A stretch of DNA of 20,438 bases from Penium margaritaceum (GCA_023375785.1 SZWC01006939.1:4418-24855); one strand, 5' to 3'; positions 1-9,926 are shown, counted from the first letter of the stretch. The notes: a model not told the origin generated them from the letters alone. Made by a program: numbers and translations.

Positions 1-896
1 GCAGCAGGCACAGCGCCCACTGGTGGGGCTGCAGCGGCATCCCACCCACCAGCGGCCACGGCACCAGGTGGAACAGCTCCAGCAGTCCACTCAGCAGCAA
101 CACCCTCAACCACCACAGCGCCGGCGGGAGGAGCAGCAGCAGCATCCCACTCGCCGCCGGCGGGGGCAGCGCCAGCATCCCACTGTCCGTCTGTCAATTG
201 CGGCATGGCGCCGGTAGGAGGAAGGCCGAAGTCTGCCGTCTGACCGAACTCTGGGGCACCCTCCTCACCCTCAGCAGGCTTCGTCTCCTCAGGGTCGCGG
301 TAGAAAAACAGGTCAACAATGACATCCCAGTTGTGGCCCTGGGGGATGGTGCCGCGCATCTGCAGCACCATGCGCGCCAGCAGCTAGTAGAGAACACCGA
401 TGCTGTGCTTGCCGCGGTTGTTGGCGGGGATGCCGATGTCGACGTGCCTCATGGGAGAGTCGGTGTCACAGAAGGCAATGGTGGGGATGTTGCTCAGTGC
501 AGCCTCGGCAGCAGGCTGATGGTCGACGCGAGGGTCGGTGAGCACAAGAAGGCGGGGTTCGGCAAAGTTGTTCTGCAGCTGGTTGGTGAACGTGCCGGGC
601 GTGTGGCGGCCAGCAATGGCGTTGGCGCCCGTGTACTGTGCAAACTTGAGCACTGCACGCTGACCAAACGGCCGCGCCGACTGCACGCAGATGTCCTGCG
701 GGTTCTCAACGGCGACGATGACACGTGCAGCCATCTGCAGCTTCTCCCACGTCTTGCCCAGGTTGATGATGAACACACCATCGGCACCCCGCTTCCAGAC
801 GTATCGCTCCATCTCAAAGTCGCAGTTCTTGGTGCCAAGGTGCACCTTGGCCGCCAGCATTATCTGAATGTCCGCTTACCTCGTTGAGAGCGACAT
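1..896 (-). pseudogene. RPSA: 40S ribosomal protein SA (uS2, laminin-receptor homologue), intronless copy with two nonsense codons, truncated by window edge
   Basis: The product of the intact family is a small-subunit ribosomal protein at the 40S head-platform junction, needed for late 40S maturation. One minus-strand frame runs from ATG at 894-896 to the left edge (at least 298 codons) without a frameshift. Conserved family segments are readable: [84 protein letters not shown] and [13 protein letters not shown]. The C-terminus is an Ala/Pro/Gly tail with several acidic-Trp motifs (GEWDA, AEWTA, GWDA), as in eukaryotic family members. Two stops break it: TAA at 876-878 (codon 7, where relatives usually have Glu) and TAG at 384-386 (where relatives have the invariant Trp before LLARM). 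The absence of introns suggests a retrocopy (inference). Identity is very sure; pseudogene status is likely, though an assembly error at either codon cannot be excluded. Confidence 0.9.
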
Positions 897-1546
897 CTTG
901 GGCAGGCGTTTAGATTCCCGCGGATATCAGACAGGGTTGGGAAGAAAACTCCTCTTGATGGGAGATTGCGAGGAAATGGCTGGCAGGCAACCGAATCACA
1001 GCTGCCCTGCAGCGGCAACTACGCGACTACAGGAAAGAGAGCGAAGGGAAAAGACGNCCCCCCCCCCCCCCCCTCCCCTCCCTCTCTACCCCCCTCCATG
1101 CCTCCCCTCACTCCACCTAGCGGCCGGTCCCCAAGCTGCTTCCCTCCGCATCGGCGCCAAGGCCATCCTCACACCCCACTGCGGCTGACGGCACACAGAC
1201 AGGCTGCAGGACACGGCAGGTTTCCACGCTGCTTCCGTCCGCATCACGTCTCGAGACTCCCACCCAGGGAGGAGGGAGGACGAGGAGGAAGCACGCACCT
1301 ATGGACGAGGAGAAAGAGGACAGAAATGGAGCCGCGAGGTGCCACCTGACGCCGGGACCTCCGCCGGCCTTCTCTCCACGCCGGCCACAAAGGAATGGAT
1401 CGGGAGAAGACTGCCACTTGACAGGTGCGGCAAGATCCACCTAGCCCTCGTCAGTGCTCGGTCATGCCGTCAGGCTGACGCCAGAGGGCCGGCCTTGCGT
1501 TACAAAGTAACCTGATCGGTGGACAAACGATTTATCTAGAATTTAA
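897..1546. other. GC-rich flank of the RPSA copy, no gene recognised
   Basis: This stretch lies upstream of the RPSA start on the minus strand. It is GC-rich and low in complexity, with pyrimidine tracts and a poly-C run. Open frames here are short, Pro/Arg-rich and show no family signature, so I treat them as chance. No clear TATA box or promoter motif could be assigned. Confidence 0.5.
1057..1083. repeat. Ambiguous base followed by a 16-C homopolymer and C-rich tract
   Basis: Position 1057 is N, followed directly by 16 C (1058-1073) and then a C-rich tract. This is the only ambiguous base in the window. It probably marks a sequencing or assembly weak point rather than biology. Confidence 0.9.
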
Positions 1547-2179
1547 GGTGAGACCCCTTCCCTACCCCATATCTCGTTCACTAAGAGTACCCCACCAGGT
1601 GACCACCACTCTATATGTCATTGGATTTCAGCAGACAGAACTGTCACTGGCTCAAAACATCAAGAAGGTGGCATAGATATTGTAGCATTAAAAAATGGAG
1701 ACGTATAATTTGGAACAACCACTAAGGGAAGTTTATTGCCTATTGTGGAAACAATCGTGTACATGTATACAAATGCCAAAACACAAATGAGGCGAGGTTG
1801 GGGCCCTAAATTCTCTCTTTACGACATTATCTCATTCAAGACATCACTAGAGGAAGCCAGAAAACTTGCCAAGAAGTTGGAGTGTTTCCAAATTTTGCAA
1901 GACACGTCATAGTACAAATCCAATGACGTCATGACGTCACCCGAACAATATCAAAACTTCACTCTGGTTTTTAGTAATTTTATGAAATTTTCTGAAATTT
2001 GGTTGAAAATTTTGGGACCGTTTGAAGTGGAGCGCATACTCTCATGGAAGTTGGTCAGCATTCCTTTCAACGCATCGACAAAAAATACTAATGGGTGGCA
2101 CATAGTGGAATATGGACACAAGGAAGACAAAGTCGAAATTTTTTTTTTGCAGATTTTGATTTCTTTTGTTTCTCAATGA
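1547..2179 (+). pseudogene. Coding-like relic, identity unknown
   Basis: One plus-strand frame stays open for about 210 codons with only two stops: TAA at 1706-1708 and TAG at 1910-1912. That is notable in AT-rich DNA where random frames close quickly. The translation looks protein-like, with a charged helix-like part (SLEEARKLAKKLE), a stretch reading GWGPKFSLYDIISFK, and later WLKILGPFEVERI and GWHIVEYGHKEDKVEI. GPFEVERI resembles the end of a Ty3/gypsy integrase or the start of a chromodomain, but the neighbouring residues do not support either and the strand is opposite to the gypsy relic at 3054-3886. I do not recognise the family. It could be a decayed transposase or a host gene exon. 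Confidence 0.4.
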
Positions 2180-3053
2180 TGTTACACTTCCACCCCTTTT
2201 AAATGCGACAATACAGAACACTACACAAGAATAGGTCGTGCTTGTTAAAACAACGGTCAATATGATTATTGACATCCCATTGGTTTCTGTATGGCTGCTC
2301 ATGCTTTTAGGCTACATCATAGTCGTGCCCCTTCACAAGTTACTCATTCCCTTATCTTCATTACCGATGACAAAAGATGTCTTCAGTCATGCACTGTTTA
2401 TCTTTGCCCACTCTGATGGCCGATTACGAGCACCACTTATGCGAGGTATTTTTTATATGGTTTGATACAGATGATATTGATACAAAAAACCATATGAATG
2501 GAAACATTGATGTGCAAATGAAGTGTGGAAATGACAAGGGTCTATATTCGCTGATATGACAAGACACTTGTTCGTCGCCAAGGAGCAGAACCACTTCCGC
2601 TTCAACTATGCACAGTTTGTCCTCATAATTGAATATTCATGCTGTTAAGTATGACCTGGTTATTCTCTTGAAAATCTATGCATGTCAGATGAATATAGGC
2701 TTTGCACTCCATTCTTGGAAAACAATTCGTGTAGTTTTTAGCCCTTGTCCCAAAGAGTATAAATCTTACTGCTTGACATCAATGGCTATGATAATCGTTG
2801 AGTTATGCAGTGTAACTGAATTTTTTGGAATTTCCTAAACAACTATGTATGACACCTTTTAGTAAATGTACTTGTTGCGGGGTCGTATGCAAGCTTAGTA
2901 GTCGGTAGCATGACTGCCTAGTTTGTACCATGTGGCTTGAATTCCACATGTAATATCTCTTCAAATATTTCATTGGTCCCTTGGTTAGAATTTCAGCATG
3001 ATGTCGCAAGGTCGTCAATAGCAGGATCCAACTATCGTAGCGAGTCATGAGAT
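2180..3053. other. AT-rich DNA without a supported gene
   Basis: Only short frames are present on both strands. The part nearest 3053 may be the decayed C-terminal end of the gypsy integrase read from the minus strand, but stops every 5-20 codons remove usable similarity. Confidence 0.5.
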
Positions 3054-3886
3054 CGCGTCATGATTGCCTAGTGAAGTGCTCATTTTGATCAATTTTGGTT
3101 GAATAATGAACCTCATTTATTTTAGATAAAGGACCTTGTTAAGTTCTACAATTTTATTCAGGAACAGTAGCTCTAATCCCCTAGGGTTTATGGTTGTGGT
3201 TGTTGCAATGAAATGCCCCATTTATGAGAATCATTTATGAACCACGAATTCAATGTGAGACCCCTCTAGTGTAGCAGAAAAACCTGTTACAAGGTCCATG
3301 GAGATGTGCAACCATGCTTTTGTTGGTACCGGTAGATGTTGAATCAAACTATGGTGTTTGGTGTACCTTGACGTATACTGCTTGCAAACTTAATCATCCT
3401 CTAGTGGCAGTTAATGGTGACAATTGAATCATCCTCCCACCAGGAAAACTACATAGTTTTCATGAATCTCCTGTCCTTGCCAAGTTTTCCCCTTACACCG
3501 GCGGTGTTCCATTAACATCTTTTATAATTCTTGACTTGATGGCATAACACCTTGATTAGTTCATTGTCATCGCCATTGTGGAGCTTTGGACTAGACTTCT
3601 ACTTTTCTGTAGCCACCAATGTTCTTATAGCCACGTGTGAGAAAAAAACTCAATGTACTAGATCCCCTTGACTCACAATTTCAGTATCGTGGCCATAAGC
3701 TTTGCCAATACGGGATGATTTCATACAAGTTGGATAAAACGAACTCTAGCCATTGATTTTTCTAATGCTTTTGCTTTCCCGATTCTTTATATGCGTCAAG
3801 GTGTCTTGATCAGTACACACGATTCACCATTATTGTTATGCGAAGTGCATCCACATTTTGAACATGTTCACGACCGTCACTTTGTC
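3054..3886 (-). pseudogene. Ty3/gypsy retrotransposon pol relic (RNase H end, zinc-binding region, integrase core)
   Basis: The intact protein would be the pol polyprotein of a Ty3/gypsy LTR retrotransposon; integrase inserts the cDNA into the genome. All recognisable pieces share one minus-strand frame. DGREHVQNVDALR near 3846-3880 resembles the 'PGRxNVVADALSR' end of RNase H. VCKQYTSRYTK at about 3357-3389 corresponds to the second Cys part of the HHCC region. HLPVPTKAW, then HISMDLVTGF (first catalytic Asp codon 3294-3296), IEFVV, MGHFIATTTTI and LELLFLNKIVELNKV at 3117-3345 match the integrase core. IKMSTSLGNHD (3066-3091) corresponds to the usual MSTxYHPQTDG. The segment with the second catalytic Asp is missing or shortened, and many stops interrupt the frame, including TGA and TAA in what is normally VDRFSKM. 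No LTRs were found, so this is a dead internal fragment. Confidence 0.75.
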
Positions 3887-4680
3887 TTTTGAATGCATTG
3901 AATAGTGTGTCTCTGGTTCACAAACTTTGCGTAATATGTCCACGACTGAATGTTCTCCAGCATTGTTTTCTTATTGTGAGGAAAACGGTTCTAATAGCAT
4001 GGTTGGATGCAAAAAAACTCTATTACAAAGATTACTGTTGCATTTTCTAACCATAAGGCCGGAGTCAATGTCAGAGTGTTGCTTAGAAAGATGAACACTC
4101 CTATCTTGGTCGCCACAATTTCACTCATTTTCATTTCGTGTGAGATAATGTAGAGGTGGTAACACTCATCTGCCGTCCCTTACAAGTCAATGGTAGTGGT
4201 TGTACGTGCCTAGAAGAAATTCAATGTCGCAAATATTGGTCAACTTGTCCATTTTGCAAGTGGCACCACGGTTTTGTGGATCCAACGTGATCTGCCCACC
4301 ACAAAGGCAATGGGTGCTGAACTTCTGAAACCTTTCTATCTTTAATATGGATGAATCATCCTCAGATTTTTCTATTGTGCTCTTATGTGTTGTAGCTTTG
4401 AACCCAAGAATCATACAAGTAGACAATGAAAAAGGTTTGAAGAAGTGGGAGGAAAATGTTGACACCAAGGCTTGATGTAGAATGATGCATCCACCCTCAA
4501 ATGGCGATAAGAGCCATGCACCCATAAAACGGAAACGTTTTCTTGGTGTCCAACTGTTGTTACGAGCACTCAACTAGTAAGAACTGATCAATACATCAAG
4601 TTTTAAAATGGCCAAATTCCGCTTCCCCACTGTTTAGGCCTTCGAGTTTTCTGCTGGCTAGTTCTCGCACATTTAGGACA
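3887..4680. other. AT-rich DNA, possible further decayed retroelement; one unassigned open frame
   Basis: This lies upstream of the gypsy relic in its own orientation, so RNase H and reverse transcriptase would be expected here, but I could not read convincing motifs. A 128-codon open frame on the minus strand (4187-4573) is not in the relic's frame and shows no family signature; it contains a CLCGG stretch but no full zinc-finger pattern. I do not call it a gene. Confidence 0.4.
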
Positions 4681-4830
4681 CTATACTCACTTTGCAAAAA
4701 AAAAACACGTGCTGTACCCACTTTTCTCGAACCGCCTTAGATCATGAATGCTACACCCACTATTGCAAACAAATTCATGCTACACCAGTTCCAGACGAAC
4801 TTGTTCGACGACTGTGGGTATCTGACAGTT
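4681..4830. repeat. Cluster of TGCTACACCCACT-like motifs, candidate diverged left end of the MULE
   Basis: Related short motifs recur every 30-40 bases: CTATACTCACTTTGC near 4681, TGCTGTACCCACTTTT near 4710, TGCTACACCCACTATTGC near 4749, TGCTACACCAG near 4779, and an inverted CTGTGGGTATCTG near 4813. The inverse complement of this pattern recurs at 13786-14015. Subterminal motif clusters in opposite orientation at the two ends are usual for DNA transposons, so this may be a decayed terminal region of the MULE. The match is short and patchy. Confidence 0.3.
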
Positions 4831-5654
4831 TAACTTTTATTCTCCAGTGAATTTAGTCACCATTTCTACAACTCATGAAATGACGCCCGACTCAAGTGCC
4901 TTTCGAGTAACTTCAATCGAAGCACAAGTTCCGACAGAACAAATATGTGTGCAAGTGTACTCTTGTTCCCTAATTTTTTTGACGATTTGAACATGGGAAT
5001 TGAACTTTGGAAGAACGCCAAAAGAATGACATAATTCACATGCAAAAACAGACGTCACATAGTTTCCTTGCCGAACATGCAGCAGCGACGCCAAACGTGC
5101 CATGATGTTGCGTGTTGCTGCCGTTTTCGTTGACCTCGACAACATACAAACAGACTCTAATCGTAGCATATCTCGATCACGCGATATGTTGCCACGTGGA
5201 CATTGCCTCTTCTCATCCACATGCCAACGGTGCCAACTGGCGGATATTTCGAGGACAGACCACATGCTGTCACCGTTGTTTGCTCAAAGCTGGCGTGCCT
5301 CCCCTTGTTGGTGGTTATGACATAGGTGCATGATAGGATTAATAGTTTTTACTACCAACCCGTACGTCTTCACATTGCATGCATGGTTTGCGACGGTTGT
5401 CGTCATGGTAAGTCGGCCAACCGGAATGTGATGTGGACGTTCTCTCTCGTCGTCCGCAGGGTCATGACCATTGAGCTATTGTTGATGTGTACTCGAGATG
5501 TACTTCCAATGTCACCGCTTTTGTCGCAACGGGCCTTTGTCTTTGGGATAGCTCTCCTCCTCGCGAACAACGGGTGGGTTTTCCAAGTACGCATGGTGGG
5601 TACGATGCATGTTACGACACATGCCATATATTGTTGTACCCAGTTTTGGCCAAG
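4831..5654. other. Intergenic or MULE 5' region, no gene assigned
   Basis: Several frames of 70-130 codons overlap on both strands without a recognisable family. A GTAAGT at about 5407 and a pyrimidine-rich stretch ending CCGCAG near 5459 look like a 53-bp intron on the plus strand, but I could not tie the flanking frames to a protein. Confidence 0.35.
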
Positions 5655-5876
5655 ATGACCGCCACTTTTTACGCCTCTGGAGGCGACTACCCTGACGACA
5701 AGGACAACGATCTTGCAGAGGTCCTCGTCTCTCGCTATCACCCTGAGTCATCCTTCCTTGAGACCGATTGGAAGGAACACGAGTGGAACTGACACGTCAA
5801 TGTCGTAGAGCACATGACTCCGTACTCCCCAGATCATGTTGAAGAGCGCACGATGCGACCTAGAGGAACTCAACGT
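5655..5876 (+). pseudogene. Possible upstream coding exon of the MULE locus
   Basis: This plus-strand frame begins at ATG 5655-5657 and encodes an acidic, hydrophilic stretch (GGDYPDDKDNDLAEVL, then FLETDWKEHEWN), one TGA at 5790-5792, then HVEERTMRPRGTQR before a strong donor-like GTAAGT at 5877. It resembles the disordered N-terminal parts of plant transposases in composition only. It could be an alternative first exon spliced to the acceptor at 6068, an unrelated gene fragment, or chance. Its phase at that acceptor does not match the acidic reading used downstream, which weighs against simple joining. Confidence 0.25.
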
Positions 5877-5975
5877 GTAAGTCCATTTCGTGGTTACTGT
5901 ACGAGTGGGTTGAACCCAATTTTTTCGTAAAAATGGCGTCGCCTCCGACGGGATTGGACCTCCTGCTATGTCGAA

Positions 5976-6068
5976 GTATGCTTTCCGCTTGCCACCTCAG
6001 ACCAGTTTCTCCTGTGCATGTTTTCCATACATGTGCCGGAATGTTTCCCATACATGTCCTCTTTGCAG
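5976..6068 (+). other. MULE intron 1
   Basis: Donor GTATGC follows the short first exon; a pyrimidine-rich tract ends in CTCTTTGCAG at 6068. The 93-bp intron joins in phase, giving CRRSSDEETPPP. Reading through it would add a Cys/His-rich stretch unlike the family. Confidence 0.6.
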
Positions 6069-6639
6069 GGTCGTCTGATGAGGAAACGCCGCCCCCCCGT
6101 CGGAGAAGACTGGCAAAGATGTTGAAGCCGGTCCTGCTCGTGCACGCAAACGCAAAGCAAGATGCATGGATTTCCCGGGTGGGCGAGCCTTTCGCAACAT
6201 GGATGCCTGTTGCGTAGCTGTCCAAGACTACACAGTCGACCACAACATGCCTGTCTCCGGGGTCCGTAGTGAGCCAACTCACCTCAAAGTCCACTGCGGA
6301 TTGTGGAAGACTGCAGGCTGCCCATGGCTCCTGAAGGCGCGCTTTCAGTGCAAGCACAACAACGTTTCCGTGATTGAGTTTGCGGATGGCCACAAGTGCT
6401 CCCCCACCACCAAGAAGGGCGACCAGGTGCGCGGAGCCGCATGGGTGCTGCAGCACATCGAGCAGACCATCAAGAAAAAGTCGTCGACCGACACAAAGGT
6501 GTTGTAGCAGACTGTTGAGGCTCGCATAGGGGAGAAAGTGCACTACATGGTGGTGTAGCATGTGAAAAAGGCAGTCCAGGAGAAGCTTATGGGCGAGAAG
6601 ACCCTGTCATGGTCGCCCTTCCCAGCCTACATAGCTGAG

Positions 6640-6694
6640 GTTAGTGATTTCTTTTGGAAATCATGTTTGCTAATGGTGTTCGCGTTTGTGACAG
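6640..6694 (+). other. MULE intron 2
   Basis: Donor GTTAGT follows PAYIAE and the acceptor is TTTGTGACAG at 6694. The 55-bp intron changes the frame exactly as needed to continue into ILVLNDRTHALYALQ and the catalytic domain, which strongly supports it. Confidence 0.8.
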
Positions 6695-7644
6695 ATCCTA
6701 GTGTTAAACGACCGAACCCATGCACTGTATGCTCTGCAGTTAAAGCGAGTGGACCCTTGGACGTTTGCGTGAGCTGAGCAGGAAAAGAAAAAACTGTTCC
6801 GCCTGGCCTTCGTGGCACCCGGGGTGTGTTGGGAGGGTTGGAAACATGTGCGTTGCATCATCACCATGGACGTGACCTTCTTGAAAAATGGGTTCAAGCA
6901 AGTTCTTCTGATTGCACAGTTATGGGGTGCCAACAACCACTCGGTGCCCATGGCGTGGGTTCTGTGTAGACAAGAAGACAAGGAGAATCAGACGTGGTTT
7001 GTGTATCAGATGTCTCATGCGTATCCCACGGCCCGTGACTGAGGAACAGCCGGCATGTTCGATTGTGACACCGGGCTCCTTGTTTTTGTGGCCCGAGAGA
7101 TGCCTGGTGCTATGCACACCTACTGTGCATAGCACATCCATGAGAACGTGAAGTCCAAAGCAGGTCGTGTGGCCGCTGGACTCATGTGGACCCTCGCACA
7201 TGCCTTCATCGCCAGGGAGTTCAAGCGCACACAGGAGGATTTGGCGAAGGCTTCCGCGTAGGGTCTGGAGTACATCTTCGGCGGTGGTGCAGAACCGGGC
7301 ATCCCGCCGGACAGGTGGAGTCGTGTCTACATCCTCGTGGCAAGTGGCTGTCAAAGAACGAGCAACAAACGGAGTCGTTGAATGCCCGTATCATGGACCT
7401 CCGCCATCTGTACCCCTTCCACTGCTTTTTCCAGCTTTACGTGTGGGTACATAAGTTGTTTGTAGAACGACTGAAGTTGATGCATTATTGTGAGACCACG
7501 TTTTCCCCCTTTGCGGACGTAAAAGTAAAAAACTACATGCAAAAGGCGAAGGAGTACGACATCATGCCGGCTGGACCGCTATTTGGGATGGTCTCAGGTC
7601 CCAAAAGTCTGTCCGGGCGAGAGGTCGACTGCAACGCTAAGAAG

Positions 7645-7689
7645 TGCAGCTGCGGCCAGTGTGCCGAGTATGGGTTCTCGTGTCAGCAT
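7645..7689 (+). other. SWIM zinc finger of the MULE transposase
   Basis: Pattern CSC, nine residues, CQH, followed by AVSLLLDAG. SWIM fingers (CxCx(n)CxH) sit near the C-terminus of MULE transposases and are thought to help bind DNA or protein. All four ligands are intact here. Confidence 0.85.
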
Positions 7690-7917
7690 GCAGTGAGCCT
7701 TTTGCTTGATGCAGGTGTCAACCCCGATATGTACATTGACATTCACTTGACGAGAATGGCATGGAAGAGGACCTACCGTCACCCCATGCCGGGGGTGAAT
7801 CTCCGCGAGGTGTAGTATAGAGAGAAGGGGTGGGGACCGCCAGGCAAGAAGCGTGGTGCTGGAAGGCCGAAGTCCAAGCGGAAGGACCGGTACGAGCATC
7901 GCAAGAGGGACTGCATC

Positions 7918-7959
7918 TGCAGCTATTGCAGGCTGGCTGGACATGGCCTGTGGAAGTGC
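7918..7959 (+). other. CCHC zinc knuckle of the MULE transposase
   Basis: The reading CSYCRLAGHGLWKC fits CX2CX4HX4C exactly, the knuckle that follows the GRPKKKR-like basic run in plant MULE transposases. It lies after the TAG at 7813-7815 but in the same frame, so the stop is a later mutation. Confidence 0.85.
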
Positions 7960-8070
7960 ACCAACCCACTTGCTCTCTCGCCACTTGGCTCCTCCCGCTC
8001 GGTCTCGTCCGGGGACGCGGAACCAACGCAATGCAAACGGAAGCGCAGAGGCCAGTCTGTCTCAGAGTAG

Positions 8071-8175
8071 GTAATGTTGACATTCTTGACATGCACTCAT
8101 GGCCCATGGTGCATAAAATTTGACTTCTATGCTCTCAACTGTGTTTTTGATTTTGTTTTTCTGTTTTTTGTATAG
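8071..8175 (+). other. MULE intron 3
   Basis: Donor GTAATG directly follows codon TAG 8068-8070; the T-rich tract ends GTATAG at 8175. If the last codon was once CAG, the site would be a standard CAG|GTAATG donor. Splicing joins phase 0 to the next exon (VRQIYVLLKTVV), the same frame as the zinc knuckle. Confidence 0.6.
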
Positions 8176-8305
8176 GTGAGGCAGATCTATGTCTTGCTGA
8201 AGACGGTGGTCAAGCGACAACCAAGGCTAAAACTGCATCGGCATAGGGTGAAATCACATGTGGCCCACGACACATGATGTGCGGTGAAGGATGCGGAAGT
8301 CATCC

Positions 8306-8310
8306 GTTCC
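8306..8310 (+). repeat. Target-site duplication of element A, left copy
   Basis: GTTCC directly before the 5' LTR; the right copy at 11882-11886 is GTTGC (one mismatch). Five base pairs is the normal length for Copia and gypsy integrases. The frame test at the MULE exon supports this boundary independently. Confidence 0.75.
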
Positions 8311-8910
8311 TGTCAGAAATATCTGTTCTCCGGCCTCAATTCTTGTTCCACAAGGGCTCTTGATAACTTAGGAGAGGTCCAGAGCGTCTCTTGTAGGAGA
8401 GAACAAATAAATGGTCCAACGGTTCTCTACGAGGCGTTACCGACCAAAGTGATGAAAAGCCAGTCACGTCCAGCTAGCGAAGAAGCTGTTGGTTTGAGCT
8501 CTTGTCCTATTCCCTTTTATATATGGAGGATGTTCATTCCCTCCAAAGTTTAACCAGAACAATTCTTCCCATCTTGTTCCCCTTTGGTTCCACGGCTTCG
8601 CCGCCGTGTCCTCGCTCTGCTCGTACCTCGCCTATCTCGCCTTTGCCAACCACTCACACCTTGATCTCTTCGCTTTGTCACTCTCACTCCTTCACTCAGT
8701 CCCTGCCAACCCATCACTCTCCTTGCTCCCGCTTTCTCTCACCAGCCATCGTCCACTCCACATTTTTGGTATCTCATCTTCCTGCAAGGCTTTGCAACTA
8801 ACTCCTCGGGATCACTCTCGCCTAAGTCAGCCTGCTGACGTACTCATGCATGTTTTGATGCTTCTGCTTTCATCTGATGTTGCCACTCTCACGCTTGCCT
8901 TCTTCTGACA
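8311..8910 (+). repeat. 5' LTR of element A
   Basis: Runs from TGTCAGAAAT to CTTCTGACA. It matches 11281-11881 along its whole length with scattered, mostly transition differences; several are CG in one copy and TG or CA in the other. Shared landmarks are GGAGAGGTCCAGAGCGTCTC, GGATGTTCATTCCCTCC and CTCCTCGGGA. Confidence 0.92.
8515..8526 (+). promoter_or_regulatory. Candidate TATA box in the 5' LTR
   Basis: TTTTATATATGG lies 396 bp before the LTR end, a plausible U3 promoter position. The 3' LTR copy reads TTTGTACATATGG, so the box has partly decayed there. Confidence 0.5.
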
Positions 8911-8922
8911 TGGTATCAGAGC
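8911..8922 (+). other. Primer-binding site of element A
   Basis: TGGTATCAGAGC starts on the first base after the 5' LTR. It is the classic plant LTR-retrotransposon PBS, complementary to the 3' end of initiator tRNA-Met. Confidence 0.92.
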
Positions 8923-9406
8923 ATCAGGGAACATCACCTGTTGCCCCGTGACCTAGTCATCTCTCTGCTGCCATTGCTTTACTTCTCTGATCTGTATTCC
9001 TCCACCGCCGCCACTACCACTTCGTCTCTCTCCGCTCCGCTTGCAACTGACATCAACAGCACCGCTTGAGGTGCTCCTCGCGCTGAAGAAATGTCTCTTC
9101 ATTGTGAGAAAGCCTGTGCCCATTCCGCGCCCGCGGTCAACAATTGGTGACTTGGCGTCAGCAATAGCAGCAAATAGCTCTTGAGTCGATGTCTGTCGTC
9201 ATCTTCTTGGAAGCTTCCTGCTACACGCTACCTGCTGCTTCCCAACATCTGAGCTTCCGCAAGCGCTTCCGCCTTCCTCATCTCTGTCATCAGAATCATC
9301 TGCTCCATCCGCCTTGTCTACCTCAGTTCTCTTAGATTCATCGTCTCGAGCCGCCTTCTCGCATCGCCTCTGCTCGTCGTCAATAAAAGTGTTTTGCCTT
9401 CCGCCA

Positions 9407-9625
9407 TCAGGATATCGGACACCACGAGTCTTCCTGCCCGTCGGTCTCGGGCCAATTGGGGAACAACCCGTCACTCTCCTGACTTCCACGGACCGGCATC
9501 AGTGCCCATCTCATGACTTGCTCCGTTGTAATTGACTTCCTCCTGCTGTCAAGATATTGGACACCACCAGTTTTTCTGCCCGTCGGTCTCGGGCCAACTG
9601 GGGAACAAGCCGTCACTCTCTTGAC
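9407..9625 (+). repeat. 142-bp-period tandem repeat in element A, two copies of a 77-bp core
   Basis: The cores at 9407-9483 and 9549-9625 are nearly identical; both contain CTGCCCGTCGGTCTCGGGCC followed by an AACTGGGGAACAA-like stretch and CCGTCACTCTC. The spacer between them differs. Function unknown; GGTCTCGGGCC could form part of a short hairpin. Confidence 0.85.
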
Positions 9626-9926
9626 AACTGAGGAACTGGTTGCCTCGCCCGCACCCACTACCGCCTCCTTCCTCGCTTCGTCCCATTATTCGCCTGTTGC
9701 CGCTTCTCCATCATCCTCATTGCTGCATCGTCATCCTCCTCCTACCATCACTACCTAATCAACTTCATCTCGCGTTGCCCTCAGCCTCTGCGCATGCTCC
9801 TCATTGCCCACAAGCATCCATCATCTCTACAACCTACTTTTGCATCAACCTTGTCTCAGCTTCCTCTGCCTTGTCAAGTTGCTTCCGCATCAGCCTCATC
9901 CGTTCCTCATTATCAACATCGTTCCA

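Noticed and set aside
863..881. Splice donor GTAAGC at the RPSA TAA codon as the end of a real first exon
   Set aside because: The bases after it still encode the conserved ADIQ segment in frame, and the only nearby acceptor would give a 16-bp intron.
198..887. 230-codon plus-strand open frame over RPSA
   Set aside because: It is the antisense shadow of the GC-rich RPSA frame and has no protein signature.
1931..2110. Plus-strand GPFEVERI as a Ty3/gypsy integrase C-terminus or chromodomain
   Set aside because: Only a few residues match, the flanks do not, and the orientation is opposite to the neighbouring gypsy relic.
1..8310. Stop-codon reassignment (TAA/TAG as Glu or Gln) to explain the many in-frame stops
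   Set aside because: In RPSA TAA replaces Glu but TAG replaces an invariant Trp, TGA also occurs in the MULE, and two frameshifts are present. Decay explains all of this more simply.
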